64,000 nt of DNA from positions 28,466,117 to 28,530,116 of the forward strand of contig OZ022238.1 of the NCBI GenBank assembly GCA_963978895.1, in the 5' to 3' direction. How positions within the stretch are numbered: position 1 is the stretch's first letter; each line of letters opens with the position of its first letter. Under the pieces are notes generated by a model. It searched no databases, had not been told where the DNA came from, and saw only the letters and a program-made list of their open reading frames with translations. The stretch is from Erpobdella octoculata (Eukaryota; Annelida; Clitellata; Hirudinida; Erpobdellidae). This document shows, piece after piece, positions 49,567-61,380 of this stretch. A program made the translations under genes and the position numbers.

Positions 49567-50107
49567 CAGAGGCGTGGATTCAGCAAAATGTTGAGGGGGG
49601 CGAAGATTTTTTAACTTAAACCCAGAGAATCTTCAAACAAAAATGACCATCCCAATATACATTTGTATGTTGTATTTTCATGTAAATCAGCCTATTAGTT
49701 TAAAAAAGCAGTTCAAAAAAGTTAACTTTTATTTAATATTGAATGCAGACAAAAAGCATTTAAATTATGAATGTAACAAAGGGTATCGACGTTTTTTCAT
49801 TTTTACAAAACTGTCCACTGAATCATTAATATAAAATAGACTAAGGGTACTAAAAGATTGAAAAATACTAGCAGAGATTTATGTAACTGGATATTAATCA
49901 ACAAGTATGATAAATATTGCTTTCATCAACTATTCTAAATTCTCAATCTTGTGTGAGCTAATAAAAATAATTTAAAATGAATTATAAAAATCTTGGTGAG
50001 AGAGCTCAAGCAACCGGGTAGGATAAAAATATGTTAATTGTTCCTCAAGCTAGGACAGATACAAGGTTCTAAATTTCATACGAGTTCGATCGGATGGACC
50101 GAAAGCA

Positions 50108-50470
50108 ATCAATCAATCAATCAATCCATTAAATTTCTATAGCGCTATTTCCTTGGCGTTCAATAACGCTCGGAAACGAACTTATTAAACAGATAGGTTT
50201 TAAGCCCCGGCGGAAAACAGTGAGAGAAATAGATTTAGTAATAGAAGTAGGAAGAGAGTTCTAGAGAAAGGGACCAGAGTAGGAAAAAGAGCGTTTAGCA
50301 AAAGAATGCTTAACAGAAAAAAAGAGTGGAGAAGAGCAATTTTCAATTTTAAACAATAGTAAGCAAATTTTAAAAATCACCCTATATCTAAGAAGAAGCC
50401 AGAGAAGAAGAAAAAGATATGGAGAGATATGAGAAAAGTAAGAGGCGCGAGAAACTAAGCACTAAAAGAT
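50108..50470 (-). pseudogene. L2-like LINE 3' end, copy 2, decayed
   Basis: A (TGAT)n tail (50108-50126 as CAATCAAT) is followed by TATAGCGCTATTTCCTTGGC and AACTTATTAAACAGATAGGTT, matching 38143-38230 and 61395-61480. The coding part is broken (several stops), with recognisable AAAGAGCGTTTAGCAAAAGA-type similarity. Confidence 0.8.
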
Positions 50471-50508
50471 AGAAAAATATTAGCTGTAGATTATATATAT
50501 AGTAATAC

Positions 50509-52101
50509 TAGCAGTTCCCGTAGCGGCTTCGCTCGCATGAAATTAGAGAGTTTGAACCGTGCATTCATAGTAGAGATCATTTTTTTAGGTCTCGGCTCGG
50601 CCCGTCGACAAATTAGCCCAGCCCGTTTTAAAAACCCAAACTCCTGGCCCGGCACAGCCCGTCTAAATTAGGCCCGGCCCATTTTTACAGGCCTAGAAGT
50701 TCTATATACTTGATGAAAAACTTCGGCCCGTCCCACCTTGACCTCAGGTTTGGCCCGGCCAAACTGAAGACCCCAAAATCACTAAAATATCTATATACTT
50801 GGTGAAAAGCCTCGGCCCGTCCCATTTTGATTTAAGGTTTGGCCTGGCCCGTGTGAAGACTCTAAAATAACGGCTTGGCCCGGCCGATGATAAACTGGAC
50901 TACTTTTAACCGGCACAAAACTTCAAAATACTAATTTTTACATTTTTAGCACTTACAGTTTGTGAGTAGCAGTTGTTTTGAAATCAAATAACCCTTATTT
51001 CCACCCCACATTTGAGGTCCTGGAAACCAAATTTTCAAAAAATGCTAAAACACGTATTTCATTATTTTTGGAGTAGAAACTAAATACTAATTTTTACTTC
51101 TGTAGCATTGATAGTTTTTGAGTAGCAGCTACTTTAAAAACCAAATAACCCAAAAAATGATGAAACACGTATATCTTTTTTTTTGAGTAGATACTAAGTA
51201 TTAAATTTTACATCTGTGGCAATTACAGTTGTTGAGTAGCAGTTACTTTAAAAACCAAATAACCCTATTTTCCACCCCACATTTGAAGTCCTGGAAACCA
51301 AATTTTCAAAAAATTGTGAAACCCGTATATCATTATTTTTAGAGTAGAAACTAAATTCTAATTTTTACTTTTGTAACATTAACAGTTTTTGAGTAGAAGC
51401 TACTTTAAAAACCAATTAACCCAATTTTCCAACCCACATCCGGGAAACCAAATTTGTAAAAAATGGTGAAACACGTATATCTTTATTTTTAGAAAAGAAA
51501 CTAAATAATAATTTTTACATCTGTGGTATTTACTGTTTTTGAGTAGCAGTTACTATAAAAGACAATTAGCCCTATTTTCCACCCCACATTTGAAGTCCTG
51601 GAAACCAAATTTTCAAAAAATGCTAAAACATGTATTTCATTATTTTTGGAGTAGAAACTAAATACTAATTTTTACTCCTGTAGCATTAACAGTTTTTGAG
51701 TAGAAGCTACTTTAAAAACCAAATAACCCCATTTTCCAACCCACATTTGAGGTCCGGGAAACCGAATTTTCAAAAAATGGTGAAACACGTATCTTTTTAT
51801 TTTTCAAAAAGAATCTATATACCAAATTTCAAAATCTCCTCATTTTTGGTTTTCGAGATATACATTGTTTTAGAAAAAAGTTTGTTTTTCAGTTTTTTCC
51901 CCTCAGGAGCAAAATTTTCAAAAATCCTTTCTTAGCGGATGTTTACGCTATAAAAGTAATATAAGTTCCAAATTTCACGTTCCTAGGATGAGGCGTTTGA
52001 GCTCGGCGTTGATTATCAGTCAGTCATCTGTCAGTCAGTCAGTCAGTCAGTCAGTCAGTCAGTCAGTCAGTCAGTCAGGACATGTTCTTTTATATATATA
52101 G
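50509..52101 (+). mobile_element. Helitron-like non-autonomous element H1, copy 3
   Basis: Starts ACTAGCAGTTCCCGTAGCGG, has the GGCCCGGCCC section (50590-50890) and about six degenerate 160-180-bp units. It ends with (CAGT)n of about 16 units (52016-52078), then GGACATGTTCTTTTATATAT. Same order as copies 1 and 2. Confidence 0.72.
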
Positions 52102-52262
52102 ATAATTCAAAAAGTATGATAAATACTGTTTTTATCAACTAATCTAAATACTCGTTTGTGGGTTAGCTAGAAAAGATATTTTTTCTATTTGGTGGAAAAA
52201 TCTTGAGGGGGGCCATGGCCCCCCTCAGCCCCTCCCAATCCACGCCTCTGCCCAAAAAGCAT

Positions 52263-55200
52263 CTAATAATATCCTAAAAGTATATTTATCTCCAGCTTAC
52301 ACAACCGATTGTGGCAATCTATTCCACTCCTGAATAACTTATTACCAAAGAAATACTTCCTGCAGTCTTTGTGTGCACCTGATGTCCCCAGCTTCCTATT
52401 GTGGCTTCTGGTTCTTTCATACGTATAGAAGGTCAGGGACGGGCAAACCATGCTCCTTAGATCTCCAGCCAAAAAATTTAATAAAATCAAATCCGCTCTT
52501 ATTCTTCTATATTTCAATGTCGGAAGTTTTAATTTTCTCAGTCTCATTTCGTATGGCATTCCCACACAGGATGGCCGCAGTTTAGTCGCCCTTTTCTGCA
52601 CCCTTTCTACTGCATCGATCAATCCTTGCCTATATGGGTTCCACACTTGTACTCCATATTCTAGCTGAGACCTCACCAAGGCCTTATATAAAGTAATAAA
52701 GGCTTCATCTGACAATTTTCTAAAATTTCTTGCTATTATGCCCAACATATCATGCTGGCCTTCTTGACCCGAGATAAAATGTGTTCTTTAAATTGCAGTA
52801 TTGAATCCATATTACCGAGATCCAAGATTGATTCAAGTGTTGGTATCTCACACGTGGTGCCATCCAAATCTATCAAATGATATTTGTTTAAGAAATGCTT
52901 TCCCCCAACATGGAGAAGACAGCATTTTCCAATATTTACCTGCATCTGCCATCTACTGATATCATTCTGCAGCCTGCTGCAATCATCTTTACTGCTCAAA
53001 ACTTTAAATATTTTAGCATCATCTGTGAAAAAAACATATACTGGCAAACAGTACAAATGTCATTGATATAAATCAGGAACAATAAAGTGCGTAACACACT
53101 CCCCTGAGGAACATCACTCTCCACCCGTAAAGCCTCGGAATGCTCTCCATTTAGTCTCACTCTAAACGTCCTGTTGTCAATCCACTTTAGAATCTGTTTA
53201 TGCACTTTGTATCTTTCCAACTTATATAACAATTTTTCATGCGGAGTTTTGTCAAAGGCCTTTTCCAGGTCAGTATATAACACATTAACTTCATTTCCCA
53301 CATCCACAGCCTTAGAAAGCACATCAAGGAAACCAAGCATCTAATTATAATGATAATGAATCCGAGTTTTATTAAAGTGGCGTATGTTCTTCAAAAAAAC
53401 TTCAAGACCACTGTAGAGTTGTAGAAGGAAGAAATTCAAACTGGCTCCTGGCAAAACAAGTTATTTTTCAAAAAATATCCAAGCAGATGATCTTTAATGA
53501 TTGACTCCAGAATCCTGCAACAAACCGATGTCAATGCCACTGTTCTATAATTGGATATTATATCTTTACGACCTTTCTTAAACAGTGGAAAAACACAACT
53601 GGATCTCCAATCCCTCACCACTTCTCCCGATTGCAATGAACATTCAAATATATGTGTTAAATAAACATTAATTGATGTATATGTTTCTTTCAGAACCCTA
53701 GGGTGAATTCCATCTGGTCCAGCCGATTTATTACCATCAAGTTCTCTTAGCTTTTTGTCAAACATTCCAGAATCTATCTTTACTTCATCCATACCATCCT
53801 CAGGTACTCCAGGACTAAAAAGGCAGAATATTTGTCAAACCCGAACCTGTATCACTCACATACACAGAGGCAAAGAATTCTGCAAGCGCCGTCGCTTTCT
53901 CGTATCCCTCAGTAAGAACAGAACAAAACCCTCATCTTTTGACGGTATTTCCTAAACTCAGTTAGTTTCTCGGTCACCCCATATCTATAAACTTGTCTCC
54001 AGCATTGATGTTTCAGCTTAATAAATGTACGCAGTTCCTGTGTCATTCTAAAGCGGAATTTATTATTTGTAGCTTTGTGAGGAACAAATCGTTTTGTAAG
54101 TTTCATCAACGTATCTCGGAAAATCGACCACTTATTTTCCACAGAAATATCCTAAGCACCGTAGTCAGAGCTCCACCAATTAAACCATTGAAACCAGTAT
54201 AATCTCCCAGATCATAACAAGGTCGTTTGTTACTGTTACAACCAGAGTTGCTTTCAATCTCCAAACAAACATTGAACAAAATAATCGAGTGATCGCTGCC
54301 TCCCAATGGTGAAAGATATCTGATACTATCTATAGGCTCTCTTGAAGTTACCACAAGATCTAATAAGTGTGAAGTTTGGCCAGGTCTAGCCCTGGTTGGC
54401 TCCGTGATGTGTTGAATCATAAACCTGTCATCCAAAAACTTTAAAAATCTATTTTCGATTCTTGTATGTAAACCCTGACAGCTCGAAGTCATCCAATTTA
54501 TCTCTGGAAAATTAAAATCTCCCAGCAGAAGATGATCACTTTTCAACTTCATGAATTCTTCTAGCAGGTCAATAAGAAGTTCATTGTTTTCTGATAAACT
54601 ATTTGGGCTTCTATAAATAAATAAAATAATAAAAAAATCTCTATAAGTTAACAATCTAATGCATAATTTATTTTTTTCTGGAATTTTATTTTCATATTTA
54701 TTTCAATTACAGAGACTCTTTTTATAATACAATAAGAATCCTCTGCAACTATCTTTCTGAAACCCAGAAGATAATATTTGCCATCCCTTCAGCTGGTATT
54801 CTGAAATTGATTGTGGAAATCTTAAATTTTTAGGATTTACTTCATTTAGCAATATTAAATCTGGCGGAAAATGTACAGACCCCAAAAGAAACAACAATTC
54901 CATGAATTTATTTGATTGAGTCCACATTTGACAACAACACTCAAACATAGTTCTGCATCTGTTTTACTACCTTCATTTTTCTCAAATCATTGTTTCTACA
55001 CCAAACATTTAATCTAGTTTTCCTAACTCTACTTTGGCTGGCCTTTACTGTAAATTTTGTTTTTTAAAAGCTATTACATGAAAATTCCAACCTTTCCTTT
55101 AATCCTAAAGATCCACTTACTAACATCTTTTTTCCTTCCGATTTCTTTCTTCTTTTCCTGTAACAATCTCCTATATTCTTGCCTATCTTCCTTAGACAAA

Positions 55201-55921
55201 TCATTTCCAAGCATAATATTCCTTGTTGAATCTGATCCTCTCAATTTTGGTGCCTTCTCCATTACCAAATTCTTAATTGTCTGATTTGTAAACTTTATCA
55301 AAACAGGCCTGGGTTTTTGCAGCTTACTTTTACTTCCAAGTCTGTACACATCGCTAATATCTTATTCTAGCTTTATTTCAGTGATGTCCTCCAACAGTTT
55401 TAGCACATTTTCTTTATCCTTGGTTCTGGAATTATTATCATTTTCTGGCATGTTATATATTACAGTGTTATTTACTCTTCTCTGTTTGTCTGCAGCTACA
55501 TTTATTTTTGTACCTGTATTTTCTACAGATTGCTGGATACTTTTGACATTTGATGTCAATACTTCAACCCTGTCCTTAAACAATTCTGACCACTTTCAAT
55601 TTGTTGCTCTGGACTCTTCTAGTTAATCTATTGAATCTTTGCTAAAACTTTCTAGTTTTATTCTTAACTCTTGGACGTGTTCCTTCTGTTCAAGCAGTAT
55701 TTTTCATTTTTTGTACTTCTCTCTAGATGTGTCTTCACTTTCACCTCGCCCATGACTTGTTTCCCCTCCTTGATCTCTTCAGCAAACGTTCGTTTCTCCT
55801 CCAGCTTCATTAAAACTTTCAACCTCTCCTCATTACACTTCACACAGCTTTCCCATAGCCGCAACCCTGCAATATCGCTCGGCAGATCTTTTACTTCTGC
55901 CTTCGTTCTTCCTCCAGGCAT
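52263..55921 (-). pseudogene. CR1-like LINE with ORF1 and ORF2, multiple frameshifts
   Basis: Minus-strand pieces in order. ORF1 at 55921-55074: MPGGRTKAEVKDLPSDIAGL start, a coiled coil, RRVNNTVIYNMPENDNN (RRM-like strand) and KPRPVLIKFTN. ORF2 endonuclease about 54950-54240: LLGDFNFPEINWMTSS, LLDLVVTSREPI, GGSDHSIILF. RT at 53792-52996: NKSAGPDGIHPRVLKE, CVFPLFKKGRKDIISNYRTV (usual NYRPV altered), VLYTDLEKAFDKTPHEKL, DVPQGSVLRTLLFLIYINDI and a broken FADDAKI. C-terminus at 52748-52263: RSQLEYGVQVWNPYRQGLID, AVERVQKRATK, LPTLKYRRIRADLI. Both genes exist in order, so it was once near full length. At least five frame breaks make it inactive. Confidence 0.88.
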
Positions 55922-55943
55922 ATCAACTGTTAAAACTATTTAA

Positions 55944-57290
55944 GAAACCCATTCGACAAAGGCAAAACACAACTTTTCCAGTTCACAAAGATCGAAACTT
56001 GAACGAATAACTTATATATAAGTTATATATACGTTATGGACAATTATAATGTAATGTATGCACACTTAAAATATAATAAAAATCTAACATAATAAATTAA
56101 AGTAAAATGACCAGTAGAATGAAATTATAATTGAAGAGGTAAATTAAATAATTAAACTTTTAAAAATCACGACTGAATTTTGAAAATAATAATGGCGATT
56201 GAAATCAAAAGGTGTTACTACGTGAATTGTACGAGCTTTGCTGATTGGTTTAGTTGGTTTCTTCTGAGCTTTCTGATTTGCTGAGTGCGGTTATGACGTC
56301 TGCTTTGGAGCAGAATTGTCGTTGAAGTTACAGTAGAAAAATTTCGATTGTTTAATTTGTATTTATTTGTTAAAAATCATTAGCATTGAATTTCTTCTTT
56401 TCATTTTTTCTTTATTTTAATTTTCATGAGTTTTTCGAGTTTAATTACTAATTTTATTAGAGATATTAAATAGAGAATATCAACGTTGAGATGAAATAGT
56501 TCTTGAGAATTTTCAGATTGTATAATTTTGAAGTTTCTGACTTAATTAGCTTTTTTTAAATGTAAAACTTTAGCAATTTACTGCATAAAATGTTATACAT
56601 AGAATTGTCGTTGAAATTTTTGATAAATTCGAACCAGTTCTTTAGTATGACCAAGCTGAGAATTTGTAGCGTCAACGTTTCAAGAATTCAAAATGTTGAT
56701 GATGATCTCGTTTAAGTTTGGTGGTCCTGCCAAAATATTCAACCTGTCTGTGGTCAGATTATTTGATCAGAGATATGATTTCTTTCTTTTTTTCAGGTAT
56801 TTCTTTTGAAGAGACTCACCAATAAATCGGTGGCAGGCAAACAACAAACAATTTCTAATTTTTAACAAAATTTAATAATTAGATTAACTTAAAAGAAGCA
56901 GAAGATTATTTTCAATTTAATTATTTTAGAATTTCAATTAATTAGAGTTTTTAAATTAGTTTTTTATCTATAATTCAACGGAGCGTAAAGTCCTGCAATG
57001 TAAAACAAGAGCTATTTTTAATTTAGTACGTGCTTGCTATATTTTTTCACGTTTCAGATATTTCATGCTGACTAAATTGTATACGGGTTTTTGGAATTGT
57101 TTAAAAATTAATGAAATAAAACTCTTTTTTCTACTTTTAAATAACTTATTAATTTTGTCAGATTGACATACGGAAAACGACAAATAAAACAGTGATAAAA
57201 TGTTCCACTACCCCCTCCATACTCCTGTACGTCCCAAACAACATAGTGGCCTCTGAAACATCCGGCAAGGCCACAAACTCAAAATACCTT
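55944..57290. other. AT-rich non-coding stretch
   Basis: No ORF with recognisable features. The part next to 55944 may be the LINE 5' UTR; the part next to 57290 may be the LTR/Gag part of the decayed SAP-Gag copy. Confidence 0.4.
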
Positions 57291-57294
57291 CATC

Positions 57295-57880
57295 TTTCGT
57301 TTTTGAAAAAGGAGCAAGTTTATTTTTGAAGAGCAGATTGAGAACAAGAAATTGTACGTCTATCATTGATACTGGAGCTTCTTGTTTAATTATTAAACCG
57401 TGTTTGGCTAAATGAGAGGTATTAGAAATTGGAAAACACATTCGTCTCAAGACTGCAACTGGGGAGCTTGTTCCAGTAGTGGTAAGACTCGAAATAAAAT
57501 TAAGCTGAAAAATAGAATTTTTCAGTTTTTGGTTGCTGACATAAAGGAAGAGTGTCTACTTAGACTTGATTTTATGAGAGCGCAGGGTTTTGTATTAACA
57601 TGAAAAAGGAAACATTTAGACAAGGGGATATGGAAATACCTGTTTATTATAAAAACGAAACGACCTTGGTAAAACGAGTGTTGTAACAAAAAGCATCGTT
57701 GTACTTGCTCAGTCGGAATGTTTGGTTTGGGAAAAAATATAAAACGGTAAAAATTTAAGTGTTGCTGAGTTCATCAAACCCTTAAAAGGAGTTAAAAAAC
57801 TTGGGTGAATGATCGGTAAAACACTGGTACAAACAGAGTCAAGAAGCCACGTACCATTCAGGGTTATGAATGTGACAGAA
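57295..57880 (+). pseudogene. Decayed protease segment of the SAP-Gag retroelement family
   Basis: The plus strand aligns in order with the 3' third of the ORF at 1760-3721. NCTSIIDTGASCLIIKPCLA (active-site DTGA kept), then IRLKTATGELVPVV, then FQFLVADIKEECLLRLDFMR and AQGFVL. Later comes FRQGDMEIPVYYKNETTLVK, and RVMNVTE near 57865. Frameshifts and stops occur at several points (57418, 57601, 57690). The copy is on the opposite strand and 54 kb from the intact one. Confidence 0.82.
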
Positions 57881-57894
57881 TTTTTTTTACTGAT

Positions 57895-57985
57895 ATTTAG
57901 CACACGCCTTTTCCAAGACAAGTCTTGCTCAAAGGCGAGAAAGGATCCTTGCAAAGGCAGCCATTTATAAGCGCCTACCCCTTTA
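57895..57985 (-). mobile_element. SINE family S1, 3' fragment
   Basis: On the minus strand GGTAGGCGCTTATAAATGGCTGCCTTTGC is followed by CTTTGAGCAAGACTTGTCTTGG. This is the 3' half of the SINE at 36251-36470. Confidence 0.75.
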
Positions 57986-58084
57986 GCAATACTTCCGGAG
58001 TTTGATTTTTCCGAAATTATTTACGCATTCAGTTCAACTAAATTTACGTAGAAAGAGATCGTTGTAAATCATAATGTTCAATTC

Positions 58085-58860
58085 AATTCAATTTGTCTTT
58101 ATTTAGACCATCGTCAGACCGCAATGGCTTACAGCAATAAATAAGTAAATAAGTAATATTATAGAGAATAAATAAAAAATCTAATAAAATAATTAAAAAA
58201 AACTAAAAAATAAAATGGAATACAGAATTTTTAAAGTTTACAGTTAATAAAATATGCGAATCAGATAATTTTTTGAGAAAAGACTATTATGTTTGTTTGG
58301 AAGTTGGTAGTCATGGGGTCTTCGACGCATGTTATAAATTCGCGTAGATTTCAATGGAAGATATGGATGCAACAGGTGACTATTATCTTCCAGGTCACTC
58401 AGTTTGGCAAATGTCCGTAATCCGTCATAAAATCAAGCACGAGTAGACCTCCAAAGAAATCCCTCAAGTCGATCTCTCTGTCCCTCATTACCAAATCCCC
58501 ACCAAGAAGGAGACGCATACCGAAGTCTTGCCATCACCGTAGAGTTGAAGACTGGTGGTAGTTCTCGATTCTTCATTCCATGGGAGCGCAACACACGGAG
58601 TCCATAAAATGTTCGAGCCGATGTCGGATACATGTTCCTCAATTGAAAACTTATTATTTATTGCTACCCCCAAGAGTTTGAGGCTCGTAACTCGAGGAAC
58701 GCCAGGTAGCTCCGGCACGTCGACGGCTGTACGCGGTCTGTGAAATATTATTTCTCTGGACTTGTTACAGTTCAATTGCAGGTTGTTATTCTTGGACCAT
58801 GTCTGAATGTACAGTAATGTATTATGTAATCTGTAGGTCTATGTTTTGGTTGTACTTACT
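58085..58860 (-). pseudogene. LINE 3' end, different family
   Basis: Minus-strand coding for the C-terminal part of a LINE reverse transcriptase: LNCNKSREIIFHRPRTAVDV, VPRVTSLKLLGVAINNKFSI, then (after a frameshift) RLRYASPSWWGFGNEGQRDR and LEGFLWRSTRA. The end of the frame runs towards 58260 with RPHDYQLP-like residues. The 3' tail is AATTCAATTCAATTTGTCTT-like (58081-58100). The family differs from the CR1-like and L2-like copies elsewhere in the window. Confidence 0.7.
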
Positions 58861-59160
58861 TGAGAGTTTATAGTTGAGAAATTTCAACTGTGTAATTAAT
58901 GATACATTTCATTTGGCTTTGAATTGAAACATTAAAGTCATAATTTAAAATTTTTATAATGGGGCCTCCTTTTTCTCAGTGCGCCAGGGCTTGTGTTAAT
59001 CCGGCCCTGACTACTACTACTAACAAAGGCGCCCAGAGGGGGAATTGAAAAGCAAATGCCTCCTCGCAAAGCTCTTTCTCCCCCAAAGCTTTATTTTAAC
59101 GGTTAAAATAGTTTATTACTTCGGCGATGTTATTGATGTTTATGATAACAGCGGTATATT
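58861..59160. other. Non-coding stretch
   Basis: No feature identified. Near 59000 the text GCGCCAGGGCTTGTGTTAAT could be a degraded transposon end. Confidence 0.3.
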
Positions 59161-59165
59161 TATTG

Positions 59166-59305
59166 ATAAACTAGCAAGTTACCCGGCGTTGCTCGGGGTT
59201 TTCAGAGATTTTTTTATCATTTTTCTCTCTTGCTCCCGTTTCCTTTCCCGCTTGCTCTACCGTTTCCGTTCCCGCTCGCGCTCATTTTTTTCCACTCTTT
59301 CATAA
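59166..59305 (-). mobile_element. Helitron-like end, family of 6781-7217
   Basis: ACTAGCAAGTTACCCGGCGT then TGCTCGGGGTTTTCAGAGAT, followed by GCTCCCGTTTCC-type pyrimidine repeats. This is the reverse complement of the end seen at 59690-59880 (GAGCAACGCCGGGTAGCCCC GCTAGT). Confidence 0.6.
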
Positions 59306-59689
59306 CTTATTTTAGCCCATAAAACATAAAATAGATTTGCTCAAAGTTGCTTGAAGCCTTCAAACGTTGTTACGTAAACAAAATTTGAATTTTATTACGC
59401 AATTATCTTCGATGGTCGTACATAGGAACGTTTGGCCTGGAAAGTTAAGAAGGGGAAAAAGTTAAGAAGGTTTGGACTCCTTCTCCGATCCCCCGGCTCA
59501 GGGGGCCAAAAAACCTTCCGGGCCAAAAGTGCCTATGCATGATCATTGCATAAGTTTTCGAAGCACTGTTTATAATTGCGTAGCAGGCATTACTTGCTAA
59601 TGGACTTATTAATATTAAGAAGTCCATGACTTGCTTCCCAGTCTTGCATAATGTGACTGATTGCGCGTTATTACAAATTATTAAGAGAT
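59306..59689. other. Non-coding stretch between inverted Helitron-like ends
   Basis: It lies between an inverted (59166-59305) and a direct (59690-59877) copy of the same terminus. No coding identified. Confidence 0.4.
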
Positions 59690-59877
59690 AGATGGGGCGG
59701 GAAAGCGACCGGAATCGGGAAAGTGACCTGGAGCGGGAAAGCGATCGGGAGTGGGAGAGCAAGCGGGAACGGGAAAGCGACCGGGAGCGGGAGAGAAAAC
59801 GGGGAATTAAACGGGAGCTAGAGAAAAACGATAAAAAAACTCTAAAAACCCCCGAGCAACGCCGGGTAGCCCCGCTA
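59690..59877 (+). mobile_element. Helitron-like 3' end, GGGAAAGCGACCG repeats
   Basis: Ten or so degenerate GAGCGGGAAAGCGACCGGGA units, then CTCTAAAAACCCCCGAGCAA, ending CGCCGGGTAGCCCCGCTAGT and immediately (TA)n. It matches the end of the element at 6781-7217. Confidence 0.65.
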
Positions 59878-60322
<445 letters not shown>

Positions 60323-60454
60323 ATTAGCTAGTGACGGATTGTAAACCGCACAACTTATATATACTATCGAGCATTGATTCGTAACCATTCATAGTCGAGT
60401 GTTGTGTTCAACATACCCCAACAAAAGCGCTTAACAACCACTGTTTTTTGGCGG

Positions 60455-60885
<431 letters not shown>

Positions 60886-60899
60886 CGAGCCAAGAAAAA

Positions 60900-61380
60900 T
60901 AAGCCTGGAAAATGGTTAGTTATGATTGTTTGAATGGACTTGCTCGATTTAAAGTAGATACATTCATAGTTGTTCTGGATGAGGCAGGCATATCAGCAGA
61001 TGTGTAGCAGATTTAAGCAACAGAATCTTACATCCATGCAGCAATTGTTGTTGTTCACACCTCAGGCACTCTTTAGTGATAAGTCTATAAACAGTTCTGA
61101 CATTGAAATGATTTGCCAACTCTATGGAACTGATGCCAATGCAGTCGCAGCTAAACTGTCAGCTTCAAAACACCGTTCTGTCTTCTGTCTCAAAATAGCA
61201 CTACAACTAATATTGATGATCTTCTACAAAAAAGTTGCGATGATCAAGGGCAATCTTATAATGAAGAAGACCACATTGAAGATGTTGATGTTGAGTCTGA
61301 TATTGGCAACAACAATAATTTTAACCTGACAGAAAATGATGCAAAGCTGAACCAGGCACGGCAATGGCAACGATATGCAT
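60900..61380 (+). pseudogene. Possible hAT/ZMYM-like transposase fragment
   Basis: A short plus-strand segment, RFKVDTFIVVLD and then in another frame YQQMCSRFKQQNLTSMQQLL, has the spacing of the central region of ZMYM1-like hAT transposases. This is weak: no catalytic or dimerisation motif is present. It is followed directly by the L2 tail. Confidence 0.3.

Larger units (their letters stand above)
49567..52250. mobile_element. hAT element with 8-bp duplication, hosting L2 and Helitron-like copies
   Basis: CAGAGGCGTGGATTC at 49567 and inverted AATCCACGCCTCTG ending at 52250, with GGGGGGC-rich subterminal sequence at both ends. Flanked by CCCAAAAA on both sides (49559-49566, 52251-52258). Its own interior carries no transposase. 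An L2 tail (50108-50470) and a Helitron-like element (50509-52101) were inserted into it. Confidence 0.88.
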
